64,000 bases of DNA, from positions 124,001-188,000 of the forward strand of contig NZ_JAJNOC010000001.1 of the NCBI RefSeq assembly GCF_021044825.1, given 5' to 3'. Position numbers and translations under genes: made by a program. Under the pieces are notes generated by a model, which was not told where the DNA came from, did not search any database, and saw only the letters and a list, made by a program, of their open reading frames with translations. Shown here in pieces: positions 8,062-17,305 of this stretch. Each line of letters begins with the position of its first letter. The stretch's first letter is position 1. This stretch comes from Massilia phyllostachyos (GTDB taxonomy: Bacteria > Pseudomonadota > Gammaproteobacteria > Burkholderiales > Burkholderiaceae_D).

Positions 8062-10014
8062 ATGAGTTATCCCACCGAGGACAGGCGTCTGCGGCCTACG
8101 CGCATCGCGCTGGCCTGCTTGTGTGCGGCACTGGCTTGGCCGGCCGCCGCACAGTCCCAGGCTGACGAGCTGGCCGACCTGTCGATCGAGGAACTGGCCA
8201 CCATCCAGGTCACCTCGGTGTCGAAGAAGCCCGAGCGCCTGCAGGATGCGCCGGCTTCGGTGTTCGTGATCACCGCCGACGACATCCGCCGCGCAGGCGC
8301 GCGCAGCCTGCCCGAGGCGCTGCGCCTGGCGCCCAACCTGCAGGTGGCGCAGCGCTCCAGCTACGGCTACGCGATCAGCGCGCGCGGCATGAACGGCAGC
8401 AGCAACAGCGCACCGAACAAGCTGCTGGTGATGATCGATGGCCGTTCCGTGTATGCGCCGCTGTTCTCGGGCGTGTTCTGGGACATGCAGGACCTGATGC
8501 TGGAAGACGTCGAGCGCATCGAAGTGATCAGCGGCCCGGGCGGCACCATGTGGGGCGTGAACGCGGTCAACGGCGTCATCAACATCAGCACGAAAGCGGC
8601 CGGTGCGACCCGGGGCGGCATGGCCGTGCTGCGTGGCGCGACGGACGGCGTGGACGCCGCCTTCCGCCAGGGTGGACAAAGCGGTGACATCGACTGGCGC
8701 GTCTACGGCAAGGCGCTGCGGCGCCGGCACAGCGAGGCCGAGGACGGCGCGCGCGTCAACGACGCCTGGCGCCAGGCGCAGGCGGGCTTTCGCGCCGACT
8801 GGGCGCGTGGCGAGGAAACGTTCAGCATCAACGGCAACGTCTTCCGCGGCGCGCCGGAGCAGCCGGAACCGGGCGAGATCTCGGTCAGCGGCACCCAGCT
8901 CCGCCTGGGCGAGATCGATACCGAAGGCGCCAACCTGACGGCGCGCTGGGAACGTGCGCTGAACGATGGCGGGCGATTGTCGGTGCAGGCTTACCTCGAC
9001 CATGCGCGCCGCGACGTCCCGCCGACCTTCACCGAATCGCTGCAGATCGCCGACGTCCAGTTCCAGCACACGCTGCCGGCCTTTGGCCGCCACAGCCTGG
9101 TGTGGGGCGCCAACCTGCGCCATAGCTGGGACGACGTCGAGAACAGCGAGGCGATCGCCTTCCTGCCTGCGCGCGAAGAACAGACCTGGGCCAGCCTGTT
9201 CGCCCAGGACGAGATCGCATTGCGATCCGACCTGAGCCTGACCCTGGGCGCGCGCATCGAGCGCAACGACTACACCGGTAACGAATTCCTGCCGACCGCG
9301 CGCCTCTCATGGCGCCTGGCGCCGCGCCACGCGCTGTGGACCGCGCTGTCGCGCACCGTGCGCGCGCCGACCCGGCTCGACGCCGACGCCTTCATCCCCG
9401 GCCGCCCGCCCTACCTGCTGCGCGGCGGCCCGCGCGTACGCTCGGAAGTGGCGCGTGTGTTCGAGGTCGGCTACCGCGGCCAGCCGCTCGCGGGCCTGTC
9501 GTTCTCAAGCACCGTGTTCCACAACGAGTACGACCACCTGCGCACCCAGGAGATCGATCCGACCTACACCTATCTCATCTTCGACAGTTTGATGGAAGGG
9601 CGGGCCACCGGCATCGAGATGTGGGGCAGCTACCAGGTGACCCCGATGTGGCGCCTGTCGGCCGGCTTCACGGCCCTGCACGAACGGCTGCGCCTGAAAC
9701 CCGGCAGCAACGACGCGGCCGGGCCGGGCACGGCGGGCAAGGATCCGGAGCATGCGCTGCAGCTGCGTTCGCACTATGCCTTCGACGACCCGCGCGAGCT
9801 GGACGTCGGGCTGCGCAAGGTGGCGGCGCTGGAGAATCCCGCGGTACCGGGCTACTGGGCGCTGGATGCGCGCTTCGGCTGGCGGGTGGCGCCGGGCGTG
9901 GAGGTGTCGGTGGTGGGGGAGAACCTGAATGGCGGCCACGCGGAGTACGGGGCGGCGGGAATGCGGGCGGAGATCGACCGCAGGGTCGGCGTCAAGTTGA
10001 CGTGGTCCTTGTAG
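8062..10014 (+). CDS. TonB-dependent outer-membrane receptor
   Basis: The 650-residue protein has a signal peptide ending WPAAAQ and then DLSIEELATIQVTSVSKK, a TonB-box-like N-terminus. The plug domain (about 55-165) contains the typical DAPASVFVITADDIRRAGA, LPEALRLAPNLQVA and ERIEVISGPGG..WG.NAVNGVINI. The rest is a 22-strand-type barrel ending in an aromatic or hydrophobic residue series (VGVKLTWSL). ATG 8062 is preferred to an in-frame ATG at 7978 because GGAGCAGG precedes it and the signal peptide then starts correctly. The substrate is not evident: no siderophore or cobalamin genes are adjacent. The final 120 bases switch to G-ending codons, and the stop lies inside a hairpin. Confidence 0.92.
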   Translation: MSYPTEDRRLRPTRIALACLCAALAWPAAAQSQADELADLSIEELATIQVTSVSKKPERLQDAPASVFVITADDIRRAGARSLPEALRLAPNLQVAQRSSYGYAISARGMNGSSNSAPNKLLVMIDGRSVYAPLFSGVFWDMQDLMLEDVERIEVISGPGGTMWGVNAVNGVINISTKAAGATRGGMAVLRGATDGVDAAFRQGGQSGDIDWRVYGKALRRRHSEAEDGARVNDAWRQAQAGFRADWARGEETFSINGNVFRGAPEQPEPGEISVSGTQLRLGEIDTEGANLTARWERALNDGGRLSVQAYLDHARRDVPPTFTESLQIADVQFQHTLPAFGRHSLVWGANLRHSWDDVENSEAIAFLPAREEQTWASLFAQDEIALRSDLSLTLGARIERNDYTGNEFLPTARLSWRLAPRHALWTALSRTVRAPTRLDADAFIPGRPPYLLRGGPRVRSEVARVFEVGYRGQPLAGLSFSSTVFHNEYDHLRTQEIDPTYTYLIFDSLMEGRATGIEMWGSYQVTPMWRLSAGFTALHERLRLKPGSNDAAGPGTAGKDPEHALQLRSHYAFDDPRELDVGLRKVAALENPAVPGYWALDARFGWRVAPGVEVSVVGENLNGGHAEYGAAGMRAEIDRRVGVKLTWSL

Positions 10015-10040
10015 GGTGGGCGGAGGACCGCCCACGCTAC
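10011..10040. terminator. Hairpin between convergent genes, overlapping a stop codon
   Basis: GTAGGGTGGGCGG (10011-10023) and CCGCCCACGCTAC (10028-10040) form 13-bp arms with one mismatch and an AGGA loop. The arms include the TAG stop of the TonB receptor and end one base before the purB stop. There is no T run, so it may be a repeat element used as an attenuating hairpin. Confidence 0.55.
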
Positions 10041-10041
10041 A

Positions 10042-11550
<1,509 letters not shown>

Positions 11551-11577
11551 TCATCCAATCTTCTTATCCGGGCATGT

Positions 11578-12192
11578 ATGAAACTCATCGGTTCGCTCAC
11601 CAGTCCCTATGTGCGCAAAGTCCGCGTCGTGATGGCGGAAAAAAAGCTCGATTTCAGCCTCGCGCTCGAAAACGTCTGGGTGCCGGAGACCACCATCCAG
11701 GAGGTCAACCCCCTGGGGAAAATCCCCTGTCTCGTGATGGAAGACGGCAGCACCCTGTACGACTCGCGCGTCATCGCCGAATACCTCGACACCATCTCGC
11801 CGGTGTGCAAGCTGCTGCCCCCCAACGGCCGCGACCGCACTGAAGTCAAGGTCTGGGAAGCGCTGGCCGACGGCGTGCTCGACGCCGCCATCCTGGTCTT
11901 CCTCGAGCGCCGCGAACGCACGCCGGAACAGCAGAGCCAGAAGTGGATCGACCGCCAGATGAACAAGGTCCACGCCGGCCTGCGCGAGATGTCGTCGCGG
12001 CTGGGCGAGTCCAGCTACTGCATGGGCATCCACTACTCGCTGGCCGACGTCGCGGTCGGCTGCGCGCTGGGCTGGCTGGCCTTCCGCTTCCCCGACATCG
12101 ACTGGCGCGGCGACTATCCGAACCTGGCGCGCCTGTTCGACAAGCTGTCCGAGCGCGCCTCGTTCCGCGACACCGTGCCGGTCCTCGCGTGA
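11578..12192 (+). CDS. Glutathione S-transferase family protein
   Basis: The 204-residue protein has a thioredoxin-fold N-terminal domain (MKLIGSLTSPYVRKVRVVMA, NPLGKIPCLVMED, YDSRVIAEYLD) and an all-helical C-terminal domain (YSLADVAVGCALGWLAFRF). A Ser in the SPYVRK motif is the probable glutathione-activating residue. The architecture resembles SspA/YibF-type bacterial GSTs of uncertain substrate. Its stop overlaps the GTG start of a PfkB kinase (GTGA at 12189-12192), so the two are cotranscribed. A TATACT at 11544-11549 is a possible -10 element, but I see no convincing -35. The gene is divergent from purB. Confidence 0.9.
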   Translation: MKLIGSLTSPYVRKVRVVMAEKKLDFSLALENVWVPETTIQEVNPLGKIPCLVMEDGSTLYDSRVIAEYLDTISPVCKLLPPNGRDRTEVKVWEALADGVLDAAILVFLERRERTPEQQSQKWIDRQMNKVHAGLREMSSRLGESSYCMGIHYSLADVAVGCALGWLAFRFPDIDWRGDYPNLARLFDKLSERASFRDTVPVLA

Positions 12193-13127
12193 ACAGCGCC
12201 GCCGCCACCGCGCCCTGCCTCGTGTTCGGCGAGGCCCTGGTCGACGACTTCAGCACCGAGCAGGTCGTCGGCGGCGCACCTTTCAATGTGGCGCGGCACC
12301 TGGCGGCCTTCATGGCGCCGCAATTGCTGGTCACCCGCATCGGCAACGACGCCGCCGGCCAGGCCGTGCGCGCCGAATTCGAGCGCTTCGCCATGAGCGA
12401 GGCCGGGCTGCAGCTCGACGCCATGGAAGAAACCGGCCGCGTGCTGGTCGAGCGCAGCGCGCGCGCCCACCGCTTCACGATCCTGCCCAACCAGGCCTAC
12501 GACTTCATCGACCGCGACACGGCGCTGACGGTGGTGGAAGCGGCACAGCCGGGCATCGTCTACTTCGGCACCCTGGCCCAGCGCAACGAACGCTCGCGCA
12601 CCGCATTGAACGCCCTGCTGGGCGCCACGGGTGCGCTGCGCTACCTCGACCTGAACCTGCGCGAAGGCCAGTACGAGGAACGCACGGTCACCCGCTCGCT
12701 GCAGGCGGCGAACATCGCCAAGGTCAACGAGGAAGAGCTGCAAGTCCTGTTCAAGTCCTACTTCCAGATCAAGCCCGACGATCCCGCCCTCTCGGCCGAG
12801 GAAGTGCGCGCTTCCTGCCAGGCGCTACTGCAGATGTTCTCGCTCGACGCCCTGATCCTGACCCTGGGGCACCGCGGTTCGGCCTACTTCAGCGCGGACG
12901 GCCAGGTAGTCACGCACCGCGACAACCCGGCGCCGCCGTTCGTCATCGACACGGTGGGGGCGGGGGATGCCTTTTCGGCGATTTTCCTGCTGGGGAAGAT
13001 GCGGGGATGGGAGCTCGACGTTACCCTGGGGCGGGCCAACGAGTTCGCGGGAGCGATCTGCGCGATTCCGGGGGCGGTGCCGCGGGATCTGGGGTTTTAT
13101 GATCAGTGGATGAGGAAGTGGCGCTGA
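12189..13127 (+). CDS. PfkB/ribokinase family carbohydrate kinase
   Basis: The 312-residue kinase has the PfkB N-terminal block (LVFGEALVDDF..VVGGAPFNVARHLA) and the C-terminal catalytic block DTVGAGDAFSA with the catalytic Asp in GAGD. The closest functional guess is a fructokinase-type sugar kinase, but no sugar transport or catabolic genes adjoin, so the substrate is open. The GTG start at 12189 overlaps the upstream stop; no in-frame ATG gives a complete N-terminus. Its last 180 bases use G-ending codons (GTG GGG GCG GGG GAT), in clear contrast to the rest of the gene, and a family A repeat follows. Confidence 0.88.
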   Translation: MNSAAATAPCLVFGEALVDDFSTEQVVGGAPFNVARHLAAFMAPQLLVTRIGNDAAGQAVRAEFERFAMSEAGLQLDAMEETGRVLVERSARAHRFTILPNQAYDFIDRDTALTVVEAAQPGIVYFGTLAQRNERSRTALNALLGATGALRYLDLNLREGQYEERTVTRSLQAANIAKVNEEELQVLFKSYFQIKPDDPALSAEEVRASCQALLQMFSLDALILTLGHRGSAYFSADGQVVTHRDNPAPPFVIDTVGAGDAFSAIFLLGKMRGWELDVTLGRANEFAGAICAIPGAVPRDLGFYDQWMRKWR

Positions 13128-13153
13128 GAATTAGCGCTGATGGCTGATCATAT

Positions 13154-13284
13154 GAACTTGGGTTCCGGCCTTTGCCGGAACGACGGTTCAAACTGTGGTA
13201 GTGCTAATTTGCTTAGCTAGCCCTGAGACCGTCGTGCGCCCCACTGGGGCCCACGACTCCCGGCGAAGGCCGGGATCCAAGTTT
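13154..13284. repeat. Dispersed palindromic repeat, family A, copy 2
   Basis: The order is reversed relative to copy 1: GAACTTGGGTTCCGG..CCGGAA hairpin (13154-13188) comes first, then GTCGTGCGCC..GGGCCCACGAC, a CCCGG..CCGGG hairpin and ATCCAAGTTT (13231-13284). Compensating changes keep both palindromes paired (GTCGTG with CACGAC). It fills most of the gap between the PfkB gene and bfr, which converge. Confidence 0.8.
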
Positions 13285-13297
13285 ACTTCGAGCAGAG

Positions 13298-13768
13298 TTA
13301 CTCGCTGATCTGCGATTGCAGGTAGTTCTGAATCCCCACCTTCACAATCAGATCCAGCTGCGTCTCCAGCCACTCGATATGCTCCTCGGTATCCTCCAGG
13401 ATCATTAGGAACAGGTCACGCGTCACATAATCCGCCGCCGCTTCCGCCGCCGCGATGCCTTCCTTGACCGTCAGCTGGGCCGCGCGCTCGAGCTTGAGGT
13501 CGCACTCCAGCATTTCCTGGGTCGACTCGCCAATGAGCAGCTTGTGCAGCGCCTGCAGGTTCGGCAGGCCGTCCAGCATCAGGATGCGGTCGATCAGCTT
13601 GTCGGCGTGCTTCATCTCGCCGATCGATTCGTCGTATTCCTTCTTCGCCAGCTTGCCGAAGCCCCAGTGGCGGTACATGCGCGCATGCAGGAAGTACTGG
13701 TTGATCGCGGTGAGTTCGTTGGTCAGCTGCGCGTTCAACAGACGCAGGACGTTTTGGTCGCCTTTCAT
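13298..13768 (-). CDS. bfr: Bacterioferritin
   Basis: The 156-residue protein forms 24-mers that oxidise Fe(II) and store iron as a ferric mineral, with heme between subunit pairs. The heme ligand M52 is present, as are ferroxidase ligands E18, E51, H54, E94 and H130 (numbering identical to E. coli Bfr). Position 127, Glu in E. coli, reads Thr here (LEDTEEH), so the di-iron site may be modified. The N-terminus MKGDQNVLRLLNAQLTNEL and C-terminus QNYLQSQISE are typical. The gene lies 245 bases downstream of bfd on the same strand, with a terminator between, and is likely an independent unit. Its last 120 bases are G-rich compared with the body. Confidence 0.95.
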   Translation of the reverse strand: MKGDQNVLRLLNAQLTNELTAINQYFLHARMYRHWGFGKLAKKEYDESIGEMKHADKLIDRILMLDGLPNLQALHKLLIGESTQEMLECDLKLERAAQLTVKEGIAAAEAAADYVTRDLFLMILEDTEEHIEWLETQLDLIVKVGIQNYLQSQISE

Positions 13769-13905
13769 GGGGATGCCCTTGATGGATTTCGAATGGGCTC
13801 CATGATATCAAACAAGCTGCCAATAAACGGCCAAAAATCGTCGAAAATCCTTAAAAAATGGCCCGAAAAGCGCTGAAAATCGCAAAAAACCGCTGGAATG
13901 AAAAC

Positions 13906-13929
13906 CGTTCTCGTTCCATCGCGAGAACG
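13906..13929. promoter_or_regulatory. Inverted repeat upstream of bfr
   Basis: CGTTCTCG (13906-13913) and CGAGAACG (13922-13929) are perfect 8-bp arms with an 8-base spacer, between the bfd terminator and the bfr start. It may be an operator. The regulator is unknown. Confidence 0.4.
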
Positions 13930-13964
13930 CTTCTCAGTACCGCGGCAGGGACTTCCAAAAGGCG

Positions 13965-13991
13965 AAAAAAAAACCCCGCAACAAGGCGGGG
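13965..13991 (-). terminator. Rho-independent terminator after bfd
   Basis: On the minus strand CCCCGC..GCGGGG (13986-13991 with 13974-13979) is followed by nine T. It starts 23 bases beyond the bfd stop. Confidence 0.9.
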
Positions 13992-14013
13992 CAGGAGAGA
14001 TGTTCGGGACAGT

Positions 14014-14223
14014 TCAGGCCGTTTGCGGCATGCGGCGCACTTCGGTGATCGTGGTCTTGCTGTCGAGGTGTTCGTTCAGGACTTCGCGGGCGTAGCTGAC
14101 GCACTTGCCGCACATGGTGCCGACGCCGAGTTCCTTGTGGAGTTCCGCCACCGAGGAGATGCCGAGGTCGACCGCCTGGCGGATTTCGCGGTCGGAGATG
14201 TTGTTGCAGACACAGACGATCAT
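14014..14223 (-). CDS. bfd: Bacterioferritin-associated ferredoxin
   Basis: The 69-residue [2Fe-2S] protein reduces the ferric core of bacterioferritin so that iron is released in starvation. The four cluster cysteines are C4 and C6 in VCVC and C38 and C41 in CGKC, the Bfd spacing. It is divergent from feoAB, and a near-perfect Fur box sits 33 bases upstream of the start, so it is almost certainly Fur-repressed. The gene order bfd then bfr on the same strand supports the partnership. Confidence 0.95.
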   Translation of the reverse strand: MIVCVCNNISDREIRQAVDLGISSVAELHKELGVGTMCGKCVSYAREVLNEHLDSKTTITEVRRMPQTA

Positions 14224-14255
14224 CGTTTCGCTTTCCTTGCCGTTTTCATCATATA

Positions 14256-14274
14256 AATGAGAATCAATCTCATT
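14256..14274. promoter_or_regulatory. Fur box (bfd promoter)
   Basis: AATGAGAATCAATCTCATT is a 19-bp near-perfect palindrome with one mismatched position between arms, matching the AATGAGAAT half-site arrangement of proteobacterial Fur boxes. It is placed to control bfd and possibly also feoA. Confidence 0.8.
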
Positions 14275-14361
14275 CGTGTTCTATTCTGATGAAACTCGGC
14301 CGCGTGCGCAAGCGATTTTTGCAGTGTGCGCGCAAATAGAGGCGAGTGTGATCAAGCTGCA

Positions 14362-14380
14362 AATAGAAATAATTCGCATT
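14362..14380. promoter_or_regulatory. Second Fur-like box (feoA promoter)
   Basis: AATAGAAATAATTCGCATT has the AATNNNAAT-A-ATTNNNATT symmetry of a Fur site but a less perfect core. It lies 66 bases before feoA. The two sites are 106 bases apart, centre to centre. Confidence 0.6.
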
Positions 14381-14446
14381 TAGGTTTATCATGCACCTAT
14401 CTGTCTCATCAGCGCTACAAAGCCAGCGCATCTACCGGACGCGACC

Positions 14447-14704
14447 ATGACTCTTGCTCCTCCCCTCACCACGCTCGACGCCCTCCAGGCCGGCCAGAGC
14501 GCGACCGTGATCCACCTGGCCCAGACGGCGCAGGAAGGCGGCGCCGACGTCCAGCGCCGCCTGATGGAACTCGGCTTCGTGCCCGGCGAGCGGATCCGCG
14601 TGCTCAAGCGCGTGCTGGGCGGCCCGCTGGCCGTCAAGGTCGGCGAATCCACCTTCGCCCTGCGCCGCTTCGAAGCGGCGCTCGTCTCGATCAAACCGGA
14701 ATAA
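14447..14704 (+). CDS. feoA: Ferrous iron transport protein A
   Basis: This 85-residue SH3-like cytoplasmic protein is needed for full FeoB activity. It has the typical blocks QRRLMELGFVPGERIRVLKR and GPLAVKVGESTFALRR. It begins the feo operon just downstream of a Fur-like box; feoB follows after four bases. No strong Shine-Dalgarno is visible (CGGACGCGACC before ATG). Confidence 0.95.
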   Translation: MTLAPPLTTLDALQAGQSATVIHLAQTAQEGGADVQRRLMELGFVPGERIRVLKRVLGGPLAVKVGESTFALRRFEAALVSIKPE

Positions 14705-14708
14705 GCGG

Positions 14709-16589
14709 ATGGGTGTAATGGAACAGCAGGTGGCGTCGCGCACGCCCCTGGTCGCACTGCTCGGCAATCCCAACTGCGGCAAGACCGCGCTCTTCAACCG
14801 CCTGACCGGCTCGCGCCAGAAGGTCGCGAACTACGCTGGCGTCACCATCGAGCGCAAGGAAGGCAGCTTCACTTCGCCCGGCGGCCGGCCTTTCCGCGTG
14901 CTCGACCTGCCCGGCGCCTACAGCCTGAGCGCCCAGACCCCGGACGAAGCGATCACGCGCGACGTGGTGGCCGGCCTGCGCGCCGGGGAAGCGGCGCCGG
15001 ACGCGATCCTGTGCGTGGTCAACGCGACCAATCTGCGCCTGAACCTGCGCCTGGTGCTCGAGCTCAAGCGCCTCGGCCTGCCGATGGTGCTCGTACTGAA
15101 CATGGTCGACGTGGCGAAGAAGCGCGGCATCGTCATCGACACCGGCAAGCTGTCGCAGGAAATCGGGATGCCGGTGGTCGAGACCGTCGCCATCCAGTCC
15201 GGCGGCGAACAGGCCCTGCTGGCCACGCTGGACGGCATGGTCTTCGCCGACAAAGTCAGCCCGCAGCCGCTGTCGGCGATCGACGCGGTGCCGGTGGAAG
15301 AGACCCAGCGCGAAGTGCGCCGCATCCTCGAACTCAGCGTCTCCACGAGCGCCGACACCGGCAACCTCACCGAGAAGATCGACAACGTGGTGCTGCACCC
15401 GGTGGCGGGTCCCGTCATCCTGGCCGCGCTGATGTTCCTGATCTTCCAGGCCGTGTTCAGCTGGGCCGGCACGCCGATGGACCTGATCGAGGCGGGCGTC
15501 GGCGCGCTCGGCGAAGGCGTCGGCAAGCTGCTGGGCGAAGGCATGCTGCACAGCCTGATCGTGGACGGCATCATCGCCGGCGTCGGCAGCGTGCTGGTGT
15601 TCCTGCCGCAGATCTTGATTTTGTTCTTCTTCATCCTGCTGCTGGAAGACGTCGGCTACCTGCCGCGCGCGGCCTTCCTGCTCGACCGCATCATGGGCAG
15701 CGTGGGCCTGTCGGGCCGCGCCTTCCTGCCGCTGCTGTCCTCGTTCGCCTGCGCGATCCCCGGCATCATGGCGGCGCGCACCATCCAGAACCCGCGCGAC
15801 CGCCTGGTGACGATCATGATCGCGCCGCTCATGACCTGCTCGGCGCGCCTGCCGGTGTACGCCTTGCTGATCGCCGCCTTCATCCCGGACCGCGAAGTGG
15901 CCGGCCTGATGAACCTGCAGGGCCTGGTGCTGTTCGTGCTCTACATGGCCGGCATCCTGAGCGCGATGGCGGTGGCCTGGTACATGAAGCGCCGCAGCGA
16001 CTTCAAGCAGCACGCACTGATGATGGAACTGCCGGCCTACCACTGGCCGCAGCCGGGCGCGCTGGCCGTCGGCCTGTGGGAGCGCGCGAAAGTGTTCCTG
16101 AAGCGTGTCGGCACCCTGATCCTGGCCATGATGGTCCTGCTCTGGCTGCTGTCGAGCTTCCCGGGCGCCCCCGAAGGCGCGACCCAGCCGCCGGTCTACT
16201 ACAGCGTCGCCGGCATGATCGGCCGCGGCCTCGAATACATCCTGGCCCCGATCGGCTTCGGCTGGCAGATGGCGATCGCGCTGGTGCCGGGCATGGCCGC
16301 GCGCGAAGTCGCGGTCGGCGCCCTGGGCACCGTCTACGCGCTGTCGGGCGGCGACGATGCAGCCAACGCGCTGGCGCCGATCCTGGCCCAGACCTGGTCG
16401 CTGGCCACCGGCCTGTCGGTGCTGACCTGGTACATCTACGCGCCGCACTGCCTGCCGACCCTGGCGACGGTGGCGCGCGAGACCGGCAGCCGCCGCTACG
16501 CCTGGATCATGGCCGGCTACATGTTCGGCCTGGCCTACGCGGCCTCCTTCATCGTCTACCGCACCACCCTGTTCTTCACCGGAGGGTAA
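14709..16589 (+). CDS. feoB: Ferrous iron transporter FeoB
   Basis: The 626-residue inner-membrane Fe(II) importer has an N-terminal G-protein domain: G1 GNPNCGKT (19-26), switch region NYAGVTIERK, G3 DLPG and G4 NMVD. A helical region follows, then two Gate domains with about eight transmembrane helices, including FACAIPGIMAARTI and TCSARLPVYALL with the conserved Cys and metal-path residues. It is shorter than E. coli FeoB (773) but in the range of compact betaproteobacterial forms. The start could also be the ATG at 14718 (MEQQVASRTP). It is cotranscribed with feoA and the small protein at 16594. Confidence 0.96.
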   Translation: MGVMEQQVASRTPLVALLGNPNCGKTALFNRLTGSRQKVANYAGVTIERKEGSFTSPGGRPFRVLDLPGAYSLSAQTPDEAITRDVVAGLRAGEAAPDAILCVVNATNLRLNLRLVLELKRLGLPMVLVLNMVDVAKKRGIVIDTGKLSQEIGMPVVETVAIQSGGEQALLATLDGMVFADKVSPQPLSAIDAVPVEETQREVRRILELSVSTSADTGNLTEKIDNVVLHPVAGPVILAALMFLIFQAVFSWAGTPMDLIEAGVGALGEGVGKLLGEGMLHSLIVDGIIAGVGSVLVFLPQILILFFFILLLEDVGYLPRAAFLLDRIMGSVGLSGRAFLPLLSSFACAIPGIMAARTIQNPRDRLVTIMIAPLMTCSARLPVYALLIAAFIPDREVAGLMNLQGLVLFVLYMAGILSAMAVAWYMKRRSDFKQHALMMELPAYHWPQPGALAVGLWERAKVFLKRVGTLILAMMVLLWLLSSFPGAPEGATQPPVYYSVAGMIGRGLEYILAPIGFGWQMAIALVPGMAAREVAVGALGTVYALSGGDDAANALAPILAQTWSLATGLSVLTWYIYAPHCLPTLATVARETGSRRYAWIMAGYMFGLAYAASFIVYRTTLFFTGG

Positions 16590-16593
16590 AACC

Positions 16594-16857
16594 ATGTGGC
16601 AGGAAGTCATCGTCGGGATCATCGTCGCGCTGGCGCTGCTGTACGCCGTCGCGAAGTACCTGCCCGAACGCTGGCGCCACGCGCTCGCCGGCCGCCTGGC
16701 GCGCGGCGGACGCGCCGGCCGCTGGCTGGTGAAATGGTTCGACGCCACCGCGAGCTGCGGCACCGGCTGCGGTACGGGCTGCGGCAGCTGCGGCCCGTCC
16801 GAGCCCACGCCGCCTTCGGGCAAGGGCAAGGTCATCCAGATCCATCCGCGCCGCTAA
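16594..16857 (+). CDS. Small Cys-rich membrane protein of the feo operon
   Basis: The 87-residue protein has one N-terminal membrane helix (MWQEVIVGIIVALALLYAV), a basic stretch (ERWRHALAGRLARGGRAGR) and a C-terminal tail with four cysteines, ASCGTGCGTGCGSCG. It starts four bases after feoB, behind GGAGGG, so it belongs to the operon. It is not FeoC (no winged helix). I believe it matches the uncharacterised family labelled DUF6587 that follows feoB in related bacteria, but this is from memory. The cysteine tail could bind iron or a cluster next to FeoB; that is inference. Confidence 0.8.
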   Translation: MWQEVIVGIIVALALLYAVAKYLPERWRHALAGRLARGGRAGRWLVKWFDATASCGTGCGTGCGSCGPSEPTPPSGKGKVIQIHPRR

Positions 16858-16883
16858 GGCGCACACACCCGGGCCCCCGGCAC

Positions 16884-17264
16884 TCAGCGCGCCGGCACCT
16901 CCACCACGTGCCAGGCCTTGCCGACCCCGTCGCCGGCCTTGTCTCCCGCCTTCTTGTCCTTGATAAAGGTGTACAGCGGCTTGCCACGATGGGCCAGCTG
17001 CACGACGCCGTCCTCGCGCGTGACAATCGACCAGGGCTCTGGCAGTGCGCCGGCCGGCGCCTTGACCGGCGGCCAGTTTCTGGCGCATGTATCGACACAG
17101 CTGCTCTTGCCGCTGCCGGCGGCGTCCTTGTCGTAGGTGTAGACGGTCATGCCGGCCTGATCGACCAGTACGCCGTGCGCGGCCCTCAGCGGCGGCGCGT
17201 CGAAGGCGAAGGCAAGGCTGGAAAAGAGCAGGGCAAGGACGGCGAAGCAGGAACGCAGCATCAT
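16884..17264 (-). CDS. Secreted Y-x-(F/W/Y)-x-x-D repeat protein (COG4315)
   Basis: The 126-residue exported protein has a signal peptide (SCFAVLALLFSSLAFA) and two copies of the short family motif: YTYDKD with SSCVDTCARNWPP, and YTFIKD. Members are periplasmic or lipid-anchored proteins of unknown function. Two cysteines (SCVDTC) are probably bridged. It converges on the feo operon (26 bases between stops) and is unlikely to be part of it. A start at the second Met (17261) is equally possible. Confidence 0.85.
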   Translation of the reverse strand: MMLRSCFAVLALLFSSLAFAFDAPPLRAAHGVLVDQAGMTVYTYDKDAAGSGKSSCVDTCARNWPPVKAPAGALPEPWSIVTREDGVVQLAHRGKPLYTFIKDKKAGDKAGDGVGKAWHVVEVPAR

Positions 17265-17305
17265 GATGGACTCCTGATTGGATCATGCAGAGATAGACCG
17301 CGAAT

